From an uncultured bacterium (lineage in GTDB: Bacteria; Bacillota; Clostridia; Lachnospirales; Lachnospiraceae), in the NCBI GenBank assembly GCA_947651225.1, contig CANSYK010000039.1:1-32252 (forward strand): a stretch of DNA of 32,252 nt. The letters run 5' to 3'. Shown here in pieces: positions 1 to 6,658 of this stretch. The notes under the pieces are model-generated. The model did no database searches. It was not told the DNA's origin and saw only the letters and a program-made list of their open reading frames with translations. Every line of letters begins with the position of its first letter. The first letter of the stretch is position 1. The translations under genes and the position numbers were made by a program.

Positions 1-24
1 TCCCACAAAGTGTGAAGCACATCT
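1..24. repeat. Edge of a dispersed repeat
   Basis: The first 24 bases match the reverse complement of 14564-14587 with one mismatch (position 13). The window therefore begins inside a copy of the intergenic repeat seen complete at 14519-14701. Beyond base 24 the two copies diverge. Confidence 0.55.
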
Positions 25-52
25 TGCAAAAAGCAATTTTCAAACACGCTCT

Positions 53-71
53 AGGAACTGTAAATAATTAA
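53..71 (+). repeat. Left arm of inverted repeat around the HD-GYP gene
   Basis: This 19-base sequence, AGGAACTGTAAATAATTAA, is matched in inverse orientation at 1350-1368 with one mismatch. The pair brackets the HD-GYP gene and the terminator to its right. The AGGAACTGT core also appears at the ends of the repeat at 14519-14701. Confidence 0.6.
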
Positions 72-94
72 TTTAACCAACTTGTTCCCTTAAT

Positions 95-1162
95 TTATTT
101 ACCGTTCCTAATCTCTTTTTTATGTTCCAGCCGATCCCGCATAACATCACCAAGCTTCATAAACTCATCAATCAAATCTGGGTCAAACTGTGTCCCTTTT
201 CCTTCCATAATAATAGCATATGCTTTCTCATGGCTAAATGGCTCTTTGTAAGGACGCTTTGATGTTAATGCATCATATACATCTACAATGCTCATAATCC
301 TTGCTTCCAGAGGAATATCGGTTCCCTTTAATCCCATTGGATAGCCATTTCCATCCCATCGTTCATGATGATACAATGCCATATGTTCCGCAATCTTTAA
401 AAACTCATTATCCTGGAAGTTCCTCCGTATTTTATGAAAAGTTGCACCGCCAAGCTCGGAATGTGTCTTCATATACTCCATTTCACCCTTTTCAAGTGAA
501 GTTTCTTTCCGCAAAACATTATCATCAATTCCAATTTTTCCAATATCATGTAGTGGCGAGGAACGTACCGCAAGCTTAATAAATTCATCCGTTACCTCTT
601 CTTTGTAGCGTGGAATATCTTTTAATGCACTGACAAACGCTTCAAAATAAATTGATGTATTCTTGATGTGACCCCCTGTCACACCATCCCTGGATTCTAC
701 CAGCTCCGCAAAGCCCACAGAAAGCATATTCTGCAGCCGTTCATTTTCTTCTACCTTTTCCTCCACGATTTTTTCCAAAGAATGCTGATACGCCGACAAT
801 TCTAACTGTGTTGCAATCCTTCTTTTCATTACCTGAGCTATAAACGGCTTCACAATAAAGTCTACCGCCCCCAGGTCAAATCCCATGATCTCACTTGCCG
901 GATCTGTTTCTGCCGTCAGGAAAATAACGGGAATGCCTCTTAATCTGCGGCTCTCTTTTAACTTGCGAATCATCTCATATCCATCCATTTCTGGCATAAC
1001 AATATCTAATAATATTAAATCCGGTATTACCTGATCCAGAATTTCAAACCCTTCTCTGGCAGACGATGCCTCATATAAAATGTAATCTTCCTGTAAAACA
1101 TCCCGTGCCGTTGCAAGGTTCAGCTTCACATCATCTATCATTAATATTGTTTTCTTTTCCAT
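95..1162 (-). CDS. Response regulator with HD-GYP domain
   Basis: This is a 355-residue cytoplasmic two-domain protein. An N-terminal receiver (about 1-120) has the acidic pair IDD near residues 9-11, the phospho-acceptor Asp in LILLDIVMPEMDG, and the FIVKPF lysine. A short coiled-coil linker (about 125-150) leads to an HD-GYP domain with HDIGKIG, HHERWDGNGYP and DVYDALTSKRPYK. HD-GYP domains bind two or three metals and hydrolyse cyclic di-GMP or related cyclic dinucleotides, so the likely role is phosphorylation-controlled removal of a cyclic dinucleotide. The start has an upstream GGAAGGTG ribosome site. No partner histidine kinase lies in the window. It is alone between inverted repeats (53-71 and 1350-1368). 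The family is certain; the substrate is not. Confidence 0.93.
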   Translation of the reverse strand: MEKKTILMIDDVKLNLATARDVLQEDYILYEASSAREGFEILDQVIPDLILLDIVMPEMDGYEMIRKLKESRRLRGIPVIFLTAETDPASEIMGFDLGAVDFIVKPFIAQVMKRRIATQLELSAYQHSLEKIVEEKVEENERLQNMLSVGFAELVESRDGVTGGHIKNTSIYFEAFVSALKDIPRYKEEVTDEFIKLAVRSSPLHDIGKIGIDDNVLRKETSLEKGEMEYMKTHSELGGATFHKIRRNFQDNEFLKIAEHMALYHHERWDGNGYPMGLKGTDIPLEARIMSIVDVYDALTSKRPYKEPFSHEKAYAIIMEGKGTQFDPDLIDEFMKLGDVMRDRLEHKKEIRNGK

Positions 1163-1277
1163 ATCAATTACACCTTCCTTAGTTTATGCATTCACCCTCA
1201 AGCTTATTTTTATCTGATTATGCACAAAATAGCAATCTTTTCTAATGATTATAGCATTTCTTCTGCAAAATAACAAC

Positions 1278-1324
1278 AAAAAGACCAGAATTGCCATGTC
1301 TGCACATATCATTCTGGTCCTTTT
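1278..1324 (-). terminator. Rho-independent terminator after the BlaI gene
   Basis: Read leftward, GGACCAGAAT pairs with ATTCTGGTC across a 19-base loop and is followed by TTTTTG. It ends the M56-LCP/BlaI transcription unit. On the plus strand the same hairpin is followed by only four T, so it could act weakly in both directions. Confidence 0.75.
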
Positions 1325-1349
1325 AAGAAAGAAGTCTTAGGAACTTCAT

Positions 1350-1368
1350 TTAATTATTTACAGGTCCT
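1350..1368 (-). repeat. Right arm of inverted repeat around the HD-GYP gene
   Basis: The reverse complement of these 19 bases equals 53-71 except at one position. It lies between the terminator at 1278-1324 and the end of the BlaI gene. Confidence 0.6.
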
Positions 1369-1396
1369 TACCTTATCAGAAATTTTATATCATTTT

Positions 1397-1816
1397 TTAG
1401 GATTCGTCTGCCTGTATCATTTCTATAATTTCCTGTATATCCTCCCTGCTCAGTTTTTCCTCCTGTACCAACGCTGTAACCAGTCCTTTATAGGAATTAT
1501 GATAAAACTGCTCCAAAAAGATCCTGGTCTCGGATTGACGGTAAACCTCCTGCGAAACCAGAGGTTCATAAAATTTCAGTCTTCCTTTCTTTTGAAAGGC
1601 TACAAACTTTTTTTCCTCAAGTCTTGCTAACAGCACCTGAATCGTAGAGCGGCTCCATTCCCTTTCCCGCCCAAGAATATCAGCAAGGTACCCTGTGCCA
1701 ACCGGCTCCTTTGCCTCCCAGATTATCTGCATAATTGCCAGCTCAGAATCCGGCAGACGGCCGATTCCCTGTTTTTTTTGTTTTTTCACCTTTGACCATA
1801 TCCTTTCTGAAAACAT
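1397..1816 (-). CDS. blaI: BlaI/MecI-family transcriptional repressor
   Basis: The 139-residue protein has the winged-helix pattern of BlaI/MecI: LPDSELAIMQIIWEAKEPVGTGYLADIL, then WSRSTIQVLLARLEEKKFVAFQKKGRLKFYEPLVS, and a C-terminal helical dimerisation part. Family members bind TACA-type dyads and are released when a BlaR1-type membrane protease triggers their cleavage. The gene is 65 bases downstream of the M56-LCP gene, and matching dyads lie at 4095-4132, so it probably represses its own operon. The ATG at 1816 has no clear ribosome site. An in-frame GTG at 1789, preceded by AAAGGA, is an alternative start giving 130 residues. No beta-lactamase or penicillin-binding protein gene is nearby, so the regulon is not obviously beta-lactam resistance. 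Confidence 0.9.
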   Translation of the reverse strand: MFSERIWSKVKKQKKQGIGRLPDSELAIMQIIWEAKEPVGTGYLADILGREREWSRSTIQVLLARLEEKKFVAFQKKGRLKFYEPLVSQEVYRQSETRIFLEQFYHNSYKGLVTALVQEEKLSREDIQEIIEMIQADES

Positions 1817-1881
1817 AAAAATCTATATATTATCAGTTCCTAAATCTTTCCTTTTCTGTATACAGCAAGACAGACACAGGC

Positions 1882-3903
1882 TTATTGTGGAGCAGCCATC
1901 TTTAACCGCAGACAGTTTCCTATCTCAGAATGAAATTCCTCTTCATAAGCATCCTCTGTCCTCTCCTCTGAAACAATGATATCAAAATCTCCAGATACAG
2001 CCATTCTAGCAAGAGAAATCCATTCCTCTATTGGAAGCTCTGCTTTTTGAATTCCTTTCTTTTTTACAACAAGCTGTATCAGTTTTTTCCAGTCCACCTC
2101 CCGGTTTTTCACCTGCTCTGCCAAACCAAGCAGTACATTGTTGCATCTGTCGCTTCTGGCAAATATATCCTGTCTTTTACTCTCCGTCCCCTGAACAACA
2201 GCACTGCCGGCTTCTCCCTTACGGACACGGATATATCCCATCGCCTGATCCCCATTAAGCATCTGTTTTCCTGGTTTTACCGTTCTGTTTTCTTTTTTAG
2301 AAATGAAATTTGTTTGATTCAGATATTCTGCTTCCTTTTTTGTCAGCGTGACCTCTACTCCTCCAACAGCATCAATAACTCTGCGGACCGCTGCATAGTC
2401 AAGCGCAATATAGGAATTAATTTTTATATCATATATTTTTCCCAGAACATCTTTTAAGACTTCATAATCATACATAGCGCTGATTCCACTTAGCTTCTTC
2501 GCTGATTTTTTTGCATTAACTTCTTTAAATCTTTCACTTCGCTCTTCTGTCATGACAGCAGAAATAGCATCTGCTTCCACAAGTAAATCCCTTGGGATAT
2601 TTTCAATAGATACTACATTGTCCCCTGTATTTACGTGAAGCAAAAAAATAGCATCTGCAAGCTTCCATTTGTCTGTTCCAATCACTGCAATCGTCTGATC
2701 AGATACCTGTTCTTCTTCTGAAAAACTGCCTCCTTTTTGTTCCTCCTTTGCCGTTTTTAAGTCCAAATCTGCCTTAGCAGACGCACCCCATTTCACACCT
2801 CCCAGAATCAAAAAGAAAAAAATTACTGCAAAAAGAACACCAATACCAGCTTTTTTTTTCGTTGTACTCATTATATTTTTAAACCGCATCTTCATATACT
2901 CCTTACCTCCATAAAATCCTGCAGACAGTGGGACTTTTCCAGAGGAACCCGTCATATGCCGTAAAAGCACCATACTATATGCTCTCTTTTCCTCTATATC
3001 TTTTTCACCTATTACTGCCTCATCACACAGAATTTCCATCTGTAAGCAGGCACGAAAATACAACTTATGTACCAGCGGATGAAACCAGTATACACCCCGG
3101 CAGATGGTAAAAAGATATTTTATCCATACATCCCTGTGTCTGTAATGAATTAATTCATGTTGGAAGATATATTGATACTCCTGGCTGTTATATTCCTGCC
3201 CTGGCAAAAGAATTACTGTCCGAAAAATCCCATACAGCATTGGCGAACTTACCTGGCTGCTTCTTAAAAGCCGTATATTTTTATGGACCCCATACTGCTT
3301 TCTGACCTGTTGTAATATCTCAAACGACATTGGAATAATGGGCAAACTCCAGCGTTTTATCTGCCTGCAAAAAACGAAATAAGATATTCCCGTTTTCCCG
3401 AAAAAGAATAGCATGCCAAAAATCCAGACAATCTCAGCAATTGTCATAAAATAGGATAATTTTTTTCCCCTTTCCCTGTATGTTGATTTTTCAGAAGAAG
3501 AAATCTCATGTTCCTCCTCTTTTTCTGCAACAGAGTTTTGCCCCAGAGAATAAGAAATTTCTTTGTCCTTTGGTGCTATCTCCTGAAAAGATATACTCTC
3601 ATCTTTACCAGAAAGTTCTTCCATAGCCTGATTCACTGGCTCTTCTGCTTCCTGACCCTCTTCCTGAAAAAAAGGAATTTCAACAGAAAACCACTGTATA
3701 TGCACCGGAACCAATAAATGAAACACAATACAGACAGATATGAAATACTGCCATAAAACACCTGATTTTTTTCTGGTCAAATGGCCAGCCAGAAAAAGCA
3801 GTGCCATCCATATCGTTCCATAAATAGAAAACTCCATAATTCTGCCAAAAAGAATATCGGCCGTTCCCACGCAACTGCTCATTCGCCCCAAAAGCACCGT
3901 CAT
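1882..3903 (-). CDS. BlaR1-like M56 metallopeptidase fused to an LCP (LytR-CpsA-Psr) domain
   Basis: This 673-residue membrane protein joins two families. Residues about 20-380 are M56/BlaR1-like: hydrophobic segments near 24-42, 50-70 and 150-175, the HELIH zinc motif at 249-253, a likely third ligand in EILCDE (about 290-295), and another membrane segment near 355-375. Residues about 400-620 resemble an extracytoplasmic LCP domain: IAVIGTD, IPRDLLV, INSYIALDYAAVRRVIDAVGGVEVTL (known substrate-binding core) and LNGDQAMGYIRVRK. In BlaR1 this position holds a penicillin-binding sensor. LCP proteins attach teichoic acids or capsule to the wall. The usual RSD motif after the first strand reads LAD, so catalysis may be lost and the domain may only sense lipid-linked intermediates. 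The start has GGAAGGAAG upstream. The BlaI partner lies downstream. Confidence 0.85.
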   Translation of the reverse strand: MTVLLGRMSSCVGTADILFGRIMEFSIYGTIWMALLFLAGHLTRKKSGVLWQYFISVCIVFHLLVPVHIQWFSVEIPFFQEEGQEAEEPVNQAMEELSGKDESISFQEIAPKDKEISYSLGQNSVAEKEEEHEISSSEKSTYRERGKKLSYFMTIAEIVWIFGMLFFFGKTGISYFVFCRQIKRWSLPIIPMSFEILQQVRKQYGVHKNIRLLRSSQVSSPMLYGIFRTVILLPGQEYNSQEYQYIFQHELIHYRHRDVWIKYLFTICRGVYWFHPLVHKLYFRACLQMEILCDEAVIGEKDIEEKRAYSMVLLRHMTGSSGKVPLSAGFYGGKEYMKMRFKNIMSTTKKKAGIGVLFAVIFFFLILGGVKWGASAKADLDLKTAKEEQKGGSFSEEEQVSDQTIAVIGTDKWKLADAIFLLHVNTGDNVVSIENIPRDLLVEADAISAVMTEERSERFKEVNAKKSAKKLSGISAMYDYEVLKDVLGKIYDIKINSYIALDYAAVRRVIDAVGGVEVTLTKKEAEYLNQTNFISKKENRTVKPGKQMLNGDQAMGYIRVRKGEAGSAVVQGTESKRQDIFARSDRCNNVLLGLAEQVKNREVDWKKLIQLVVKKKGIQKAELPIEEWISLARMAVSGDFDIIVSEERTEDAYEEEFHSEIGNCLRLKMAAPQ

Positions 3904-4048
3904 CCCTATCTTCCTTCCTGTACCATACTTTTAACAACACCTCAAAATTTAAAGGAACCTGCCAGTAATTCAGTAAAACATACCAATTTACCAGCAGCCC
4001 TCTGCCTATCCATGAATAGTTGTTATGCCAGATGCGTCCATCTAACAT

Positions 4049-4077
4049 AACAGAACCGCATTCTCATTCGGTCTGTT
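4049..4077 (-). other. Hairpin at the 5' end of the M56-LCP leader
   Basis: Read leftward, AACAGACCG can pair with CGGTTCTGTT across a 10-base loop with one bulge. It falls just after the expected transcription start, in a leader of about 170 bases before the M56-LCP start codon. No terminator T-run follows, so a stabilising 5' hairpin is more likely than an attenuator. Confidence 0.35.
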
Positions 4078-4080
4078 ATC

Positions 4081-4109
4081 AGTATATCTCCTTTATTGAC
4101 AAATGTCAA
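4081..4109 (-). promoter_or_regulatory. Sigma-A promoter of the M56-LCP/BlaI operon
   Basis: On the minus strand TTGACA (plus 4104-4109) and TATACT (plus 4081-4086) are separated by exactly 17 bases. The -35 box lies inside a BlaI-type dyad. Confidence 0.8.
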
Positions 4110-4110
4110 T
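4095..4110. promoter_or_regulatory. BlaI-type operator 1
   Basis: ATTGACAAATGTCAAT has perfect six-base arms around AAAT. It resembles the known BlaI/MecI dyad TACAAATGTA with G/C in place of the outer T/A. It covers the -35 box and part of the spacer of the operon promoter, so bound repressor would block polymerase. Confidence 0.75.
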
Positions 4111-4120
4111 AATATTTCAA

Positions 4121-4132
4121 CGACATTTGTCG
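4121..4132. promoter_or_regulatory. BlaI-type operator 2
   Basis: CGACATTTGTCG is a second dyad with the GACA/TGTC core of operator 1. Its centre is 24 bases from that of operator 1, upstream of the -35 box. It sits directly after the stop codon of the small gene at 4135. Confidence 0.7.
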
Positions 4133-4134
4133 AT

Positions 4135-4353
4135 TTAATATATCTTTTTGATTTCCTCAATTCCATATCGCTGTTTAAAATTCTCTAACTCCATATTATT
4201 CCGAATAAACATCTCTTCTTTGAAAACTCCTGTATGAATGTTTTCAAACCCTGCCACCTGCTCTCCATTACAAATACTGCATTTTAAAGCAGGACGCCAG
4301 TTCTCCTTGTCATAATACTCTGTTTTAATGTGTTTTTTTCCAATTCCGAACAT
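4135..4353 (-). CDS. Small conserved protein with CxxC motif (72 aa)
   Basis: The start at 4353 is chosen because AGAGGAG lies seven bases upstream; the longer in-frame reading to 4467 runs into the palindromic repeat. The protein starts MFGIGKKHIKTEYYDKENW and contains CSICNGEQVAGF followed by HTGVFKEEMFIRN, ending in a charged helix. It resembles small Clostridia proteins I recall as uncharacterised, sometimes carrying an unreliable 'aspartate dehydrogenase' label. The CSIC pair could bind metal or be redox-active, but no function can be assigned. Its stop codon lies next to BlaI operator 2 and no terminator is visible between it and the M56-LCP promoter, so its transcript may run into that operon. 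Confidence 0.75.
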   Translation of the reverse strand: MFGIGKKHIKTEYYDKENWRPALKCSICNGEQVAGFENIHTGVFKEEMFIRNNMELENFKQRYGIEEIKKIY

Positions 4354-4371
4354 TCTATTTCTCCTCTTATA

Positions 4372-4508
4372 TATAGTAAACGAAAAAAACGCTTGCGTTT
4401 TGCTTCGTTTACAGCGCCAGATACACGCTGCAAAGCAGCATAACTTCCTATGTGTATCCGTGCGCATCTATTATAGTTAACGCATGTATTTTATGCGTTT
4501 ACTATAAT
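4372..4508. repeat. Palindromic repeat with three stem-loops and terminal inverted repeats (MITE/REP-like)
   Basis: The ends are an inverted pair, TATAGTAAACG (4372-4382) and CGTTTACTATA (4496-4506). Inside are three stems: 4376-4412 (GTAAACGAA against TTCGTTTAC plus a second block), 4414-4465 (GCGCCAGATACAC against GTGTATCCGTGCGC, with an inner GCTGC/GCAGC stem at 4427-4439) and 4470-4508 (16-base arms, one mismatch, seven-base loop). The element is about 135 bases and has no coding capacity. It lies upstream of the 72-aa gene, so it could also supply or shape that gene's leader. Confidence 0.6.
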
Positions 4509-4538
4509 GGCATAAAATATATCCAAAGATAACCTGCA

Positions 4539-4575
4539 CAGGGAGGGAAAACGCTATCTGCGTTTTCCCTCCCTG
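4539..4575. other. Perfect 16-bp hairpin without a T-run
   Basis: CAGGGAGGGAAAACGC pairs perfectly with its complement across the loop TATCT. Neither strand shows a U-tract after the stem, so it is not a typical terminator. It may still end the 60-aa gene transcript or protect the RNA 3' end. Confidence 0.6.
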
Positions 4576-4617
4576 AATAATTCCTATATATACGATGTCA
4601 CTATTTTCCCTTTTATT

Positions 4618-4800
4618 TTATTCTTTGATTCTGTCAATGTCTGCCAGATTAATGCCAGAGGCCTGAAGAATTGCTTTTAAATCCAAGTAGCGTTTACGCA
4701 TAGTATTATAAGCTTTTGCTTCTTTTCCATCTTCTAGCATATAGTCTTGAAGTCTGGAAAATTCCTCAATATTTCTTTGTATCATTTCCTTCTCAGTCAT
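4618..4800 (-). CDS. Small hypothetical protein (60 aa)
   Basis: The gene encodes 60 mostly helical, highly charged residues (MTEKEMIQRNIEEFSRLQDY at the start, INLADIDRIKE at the end) with no membrane segment or cysteines. Translation is well supported: AAGGGGGTGAT, close to the perfect anti-rRNA complement, lies about seven bases before the ATG. I do not recognise a family. It is followed by the perfect hairpin at 4539-4575. It could be a small regulator or a partner protein; nothing in the sequence decides. Confidence 0.7.
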   Translation of the reverse strand: MTEKEMIQRNIEEFSRLQDYMLEDGKEAKAYNTMRKRYLDLKAILQASGINLADIDRIKE

Positions 4801-4891
4801 GCTATCACCCCCTTATTATTATAATGAGTATAGCATAACCAGATGATAAAGTCTATCAAATTACTCAAATACACTACTGTGAGTAGTAACC

Positions 4892-6112
4892 TTACTGCTT
4901 ATAATAACCAAGGAAATCTCTCAGACTTTCCATTGCATCTTTTAACACCTCAACCCTTGGCAGATATACCACACGGAAATGATCTGGCTTGCCCCAGTTA
5001 AATCCACCTCCATGAACAATCAATATTTTCTTATCTTTTAGTAAATCCAATGCAAACTTTTCATCATTAAGGATATTAAATTTTTTAGTATCTATTTTGG
5101 GAAAAATATAAAATGCCGCTTTTGGTTTTACCGCACTGATTCCTGGTATATCGTTTAACGCTTTATAGATATATTCCCTTTGCTCATAAATCCTTCCTCC
5201 TGGAACAATATGACGGTTTACACTCTGATACCCTCCAAGTGCCGTTTGGACAACAGACTGTGCTGGCACATTCGAGCAAAGCCGCATATTCGAAAGCATA
5301 TTCAATCCCTGAATATAATCCTCTGCTATTTTTTTATTGCCGCTTAATATCATCCAGCCAATTCGAAAACCTGCAATCATATGGGATTTGGAAAGCCCAC
5401 TATAGGTCACACAAAATAAATCCGGCGCCAGGGAAGCAATGGATATATGCTCTTCCTCTTCCATTACAAGACGATCATAGATTTCATCCGAAAAAATAAT
5501 CAACTGGTGCTCCCTCGCAATTTCTACAAGCTGCTGTAATACCTCTTTTGGATATAAGGCTCCTGTCGGATTATTGGGATTTATGATAACCATAGCCTTT
5601 GTCCGTTCTGTAATTTTAGATCGGATATCTTCCAGGTCAGGATACCATTCCGCCTGTTCGTCACAGATATAATGCACTGCCTTTCCACCTGCCAGTGTCA
5701 CACATGCCGTCCACAGCGGATAATCTGGTGCAGGCACAAGTACTTCGTCTCCGTTGTCCAACAACGCCGACATACTAAGATTAATTAACTCACTGACACC
5801 ATTTCCAGTGTAAATATCCTCAATGGAAAGATTCGGTATATTTTTTAACTGTGCATATTGCATAATCGCTTTTCTCGCCGAAAAAAGCCCCTTCGCAGCA
5901 GAGTATCCCTCACACTCTGTCAGTTGCCTCTGCATATCATAAATCACTTCATCTGGTGTGCGAAATCCAAATGGCGCAGGATTTCCAATATTCAGTTTTA
6001 ATACATTGGTGCCATTTTCCTCCATTCTTGCCGTCTCATCGACAACTGGTCCCCTGACATCATATAAAACATAATCTAACTTTGATGACTTCTTAATCTC
6101 TTTCATTTTCAT
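4892..6112 (-). CDS. alaA: AlaA-type pyridoxal-phosphate aminotransferase
   Basis: The 406-residue fold-type I aminotransferase closely follows E. coli AlaA (glutamate-pyruvate transaminase) along its length. Shared blocks are KLDYVLYDVRGPV, LKLNIGNPAPFGF, EDIYTGNGVSELI, LVPAPDYPLWTA, VIINPNNPTGA, FSDEIYDRL and YSGLSKSHMIAGFRIGW, whose lysine holds the cofactor, and then CSNVPAQSVVQTALGGYQS and PGGRIYEQR. The likely reaction is pyruvate plus glutamate to alanine plus 2-oxoglutarate in the cytoplasm. Two close starts (6112 and 6106) are possible; GGGGGATAGGA serves either. It has no operon partners and has two hairpins in its leader (6126-6196). Family certainty is high; substrate preference is inferred by similarity. 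Confidence 0.9.
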   Translation of the reverse strand: MKMKEIKKSSKLDYVLYDVRGPVVDETARMEENGTNVLKLNIGNPAPFGFRTPDEVIYDMQRQLTECEGYSAAKGLFSARKAIMQYAQLKNIPNLSIEDIYTGNGVSELINLSMSALLDNGDEVLVPAPDYPLWTACVTLAGGKAVHYICDEQAEWYPDLEDIRSKITERTKAMVIINPNNPTGALYPKEVLQQLVEIAREHQLIIFSDEIYDRLVMEEEEHISIASLAPDLFCVTYSGLSKSHMIAGFRIGWMILSGNKKIAEDYIQGLNMLSNMRLCSNVPAQSVVQTALGGYQSVNRHIVPGGRIYEQREYIYKALNDIPGISAVKPKAAFYIFPKIDTKKFNILNDEKFALDLLKDKKILIVHGGGFNWGKPDHFRVVYLPRVEVLKDAMESLRDFLGYYKQ

Positions 6113-6125
6113 TCCTATCCCCCGT

Positions 6126-6196
6126 CTTTCTCAATTTTGAATGCCCTCTCAAATTTGAGAAAGCATTAATAAGTAGTTTGAAAGGAACTTTCAAAC
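6126..6196 (-). other. Two adjacent hairpins in the leader of alaA
   Basis: One stem pairs CTTTCTCAA (6126-6134) with TTGAGAAAG (6155-6163). The other pairs GTTTGAAAG (6176-6184) with CTTTCAAAC (6188-6196) perfectly over a three-base loop. Neither is followed by a T-run in the reading direction of alaA, so no attenuation can be claimed. Confidence 0.4.
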
Positions 6197-6251
6197 TTTA
6201 CTTCTTGCGAATAAAACCTTAAACCGCACTTTTACGTATCTTACTTAAATT

Positions 6252-6286
6252 AAAAAAAGCCTATAGAAGACTTCCTACAAGCTTTT
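6252..6286 (-). terminator. Terminator downstream of tRNA-Glu
   Basis: Read leftward, AAGCTTGTAGGAAG pairs with CTTCTATAGGCTT (one mismatch and a G-U pair) and is followed by seven T. It lies about 30 bases past the tRNA 3' end. Confidence 0.75.
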
Positions 6287-6315
6287 CCGGGTTGGGCTGT
6301 TTAAAATAAACAGAA

Positions 6316-6387
6316 CAGTCTGTAGGGGAATCGAACCCCTGTTTTCGCCGTGAGAGGGCGACGTCTTAGCCGCTTGACCAACAGACC
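6316..6387 (-). tRNA. tRNA-Glu (anticodon CTC)
   Basis: The minus strand folds as a cloverleaf. The acceptor GGTCTGT pairs with ACAGACT, with a G-U first pair. The D arm is GTC...GAC. The anticodon stem TCGCC/GGCGA encloses CTCTCAC, giving anticodon CTC. The T arm is AGGGG TTCGATT CCCCT. The discriminator is G and CCA is not encoded. It stands alone, with its own promoter and terminator. Confidence 0.92.
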
Positions 6388-6428
6388 ACTTATTTTACTT
6401 GTCCTGCACTCTCGTGCCGACAAATAGT

Positions 6429-6457
6429 ATATTACACTATTTTGACAAAAATTGCAA
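6429..6457 (-). promoter_or_regulatory. Promoter of tRNA-Glu
   Basis: On the minus strand TTGCAA (plus 6452-6457) and TAATAT (plus 6429-6434) are 17 bases apart, about 40 bases before the tRNA. An overlapping TATACT could serve as an alternative -10. Confidence 0.5.
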
Positions 6458-6481
6458 GTACTTTTTTAAAATTTTTTTTAG

Positions 6482-6566
6482 TTACTATTCACGTCTGTTT
6501 TTGCAGTGCCAGACGGCATAGACAGATGGTTTTTCGCATGATGTTTCAAATAGCCGTGAATAGTAA
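6482..6566. repeat. 85-bp palindromic repeat with perfect 12-bp terminal inverted repeats
   Basis: TTACTATTCACG (6482-6493) is the exact reverse complement of 6555-6566. Inside, TCTGT/ACAGA and TGCC/GGCA form a nested stem. The same 12-mer occurs at 15878-15889, which marks a dispersed family. It has no coding capacity and fills most of the gap between tRNA-Glu and the ComFB gene. Confidence 0.6.
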
Positions 6567-6578
6567 TGTATTAAATCA

Positions 6579-6614
6579 GGAACTGCCTTATATGAATAAA
6601 GGCAGTTCCCTTTT
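6579..6614. terminator. Hairpin terminator between the repeat and the ComFB gene
   Basis: GGAACTGCCTT (6579-6589) pairs perfectly with AAGGCAGTTCC (6599-6609). The T-rich tail CTTTTCTTCC follows on the plus strand. No plus-strand gene precedes it, so in practice it probably ends the ComFB transcript from the other side, although that side lacks a T-run. Confidence 0.45.
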
Positions 6615-6658
6615 CTTCCTTTCTGTTTCTCCCATACGCAAAGCAGGCAAGGTTATGG

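Noticed and set aside
1882-3903. Reading the M56-LCP gene as two genes or a frameshift fusion
   Set aside because: The frame is open and continuous for 673 codons, and the second half has no internal ribosome-site/start pair that I could see.
3680-4048. A 122-codon minus-strand open frame overlapping the start of the M56-LCP gene
   Set aside because: It has no ribosome site and no recognisable pattern, and it overlaps the M56 coding frame. It lies mostly in the leader and was treated as chance.
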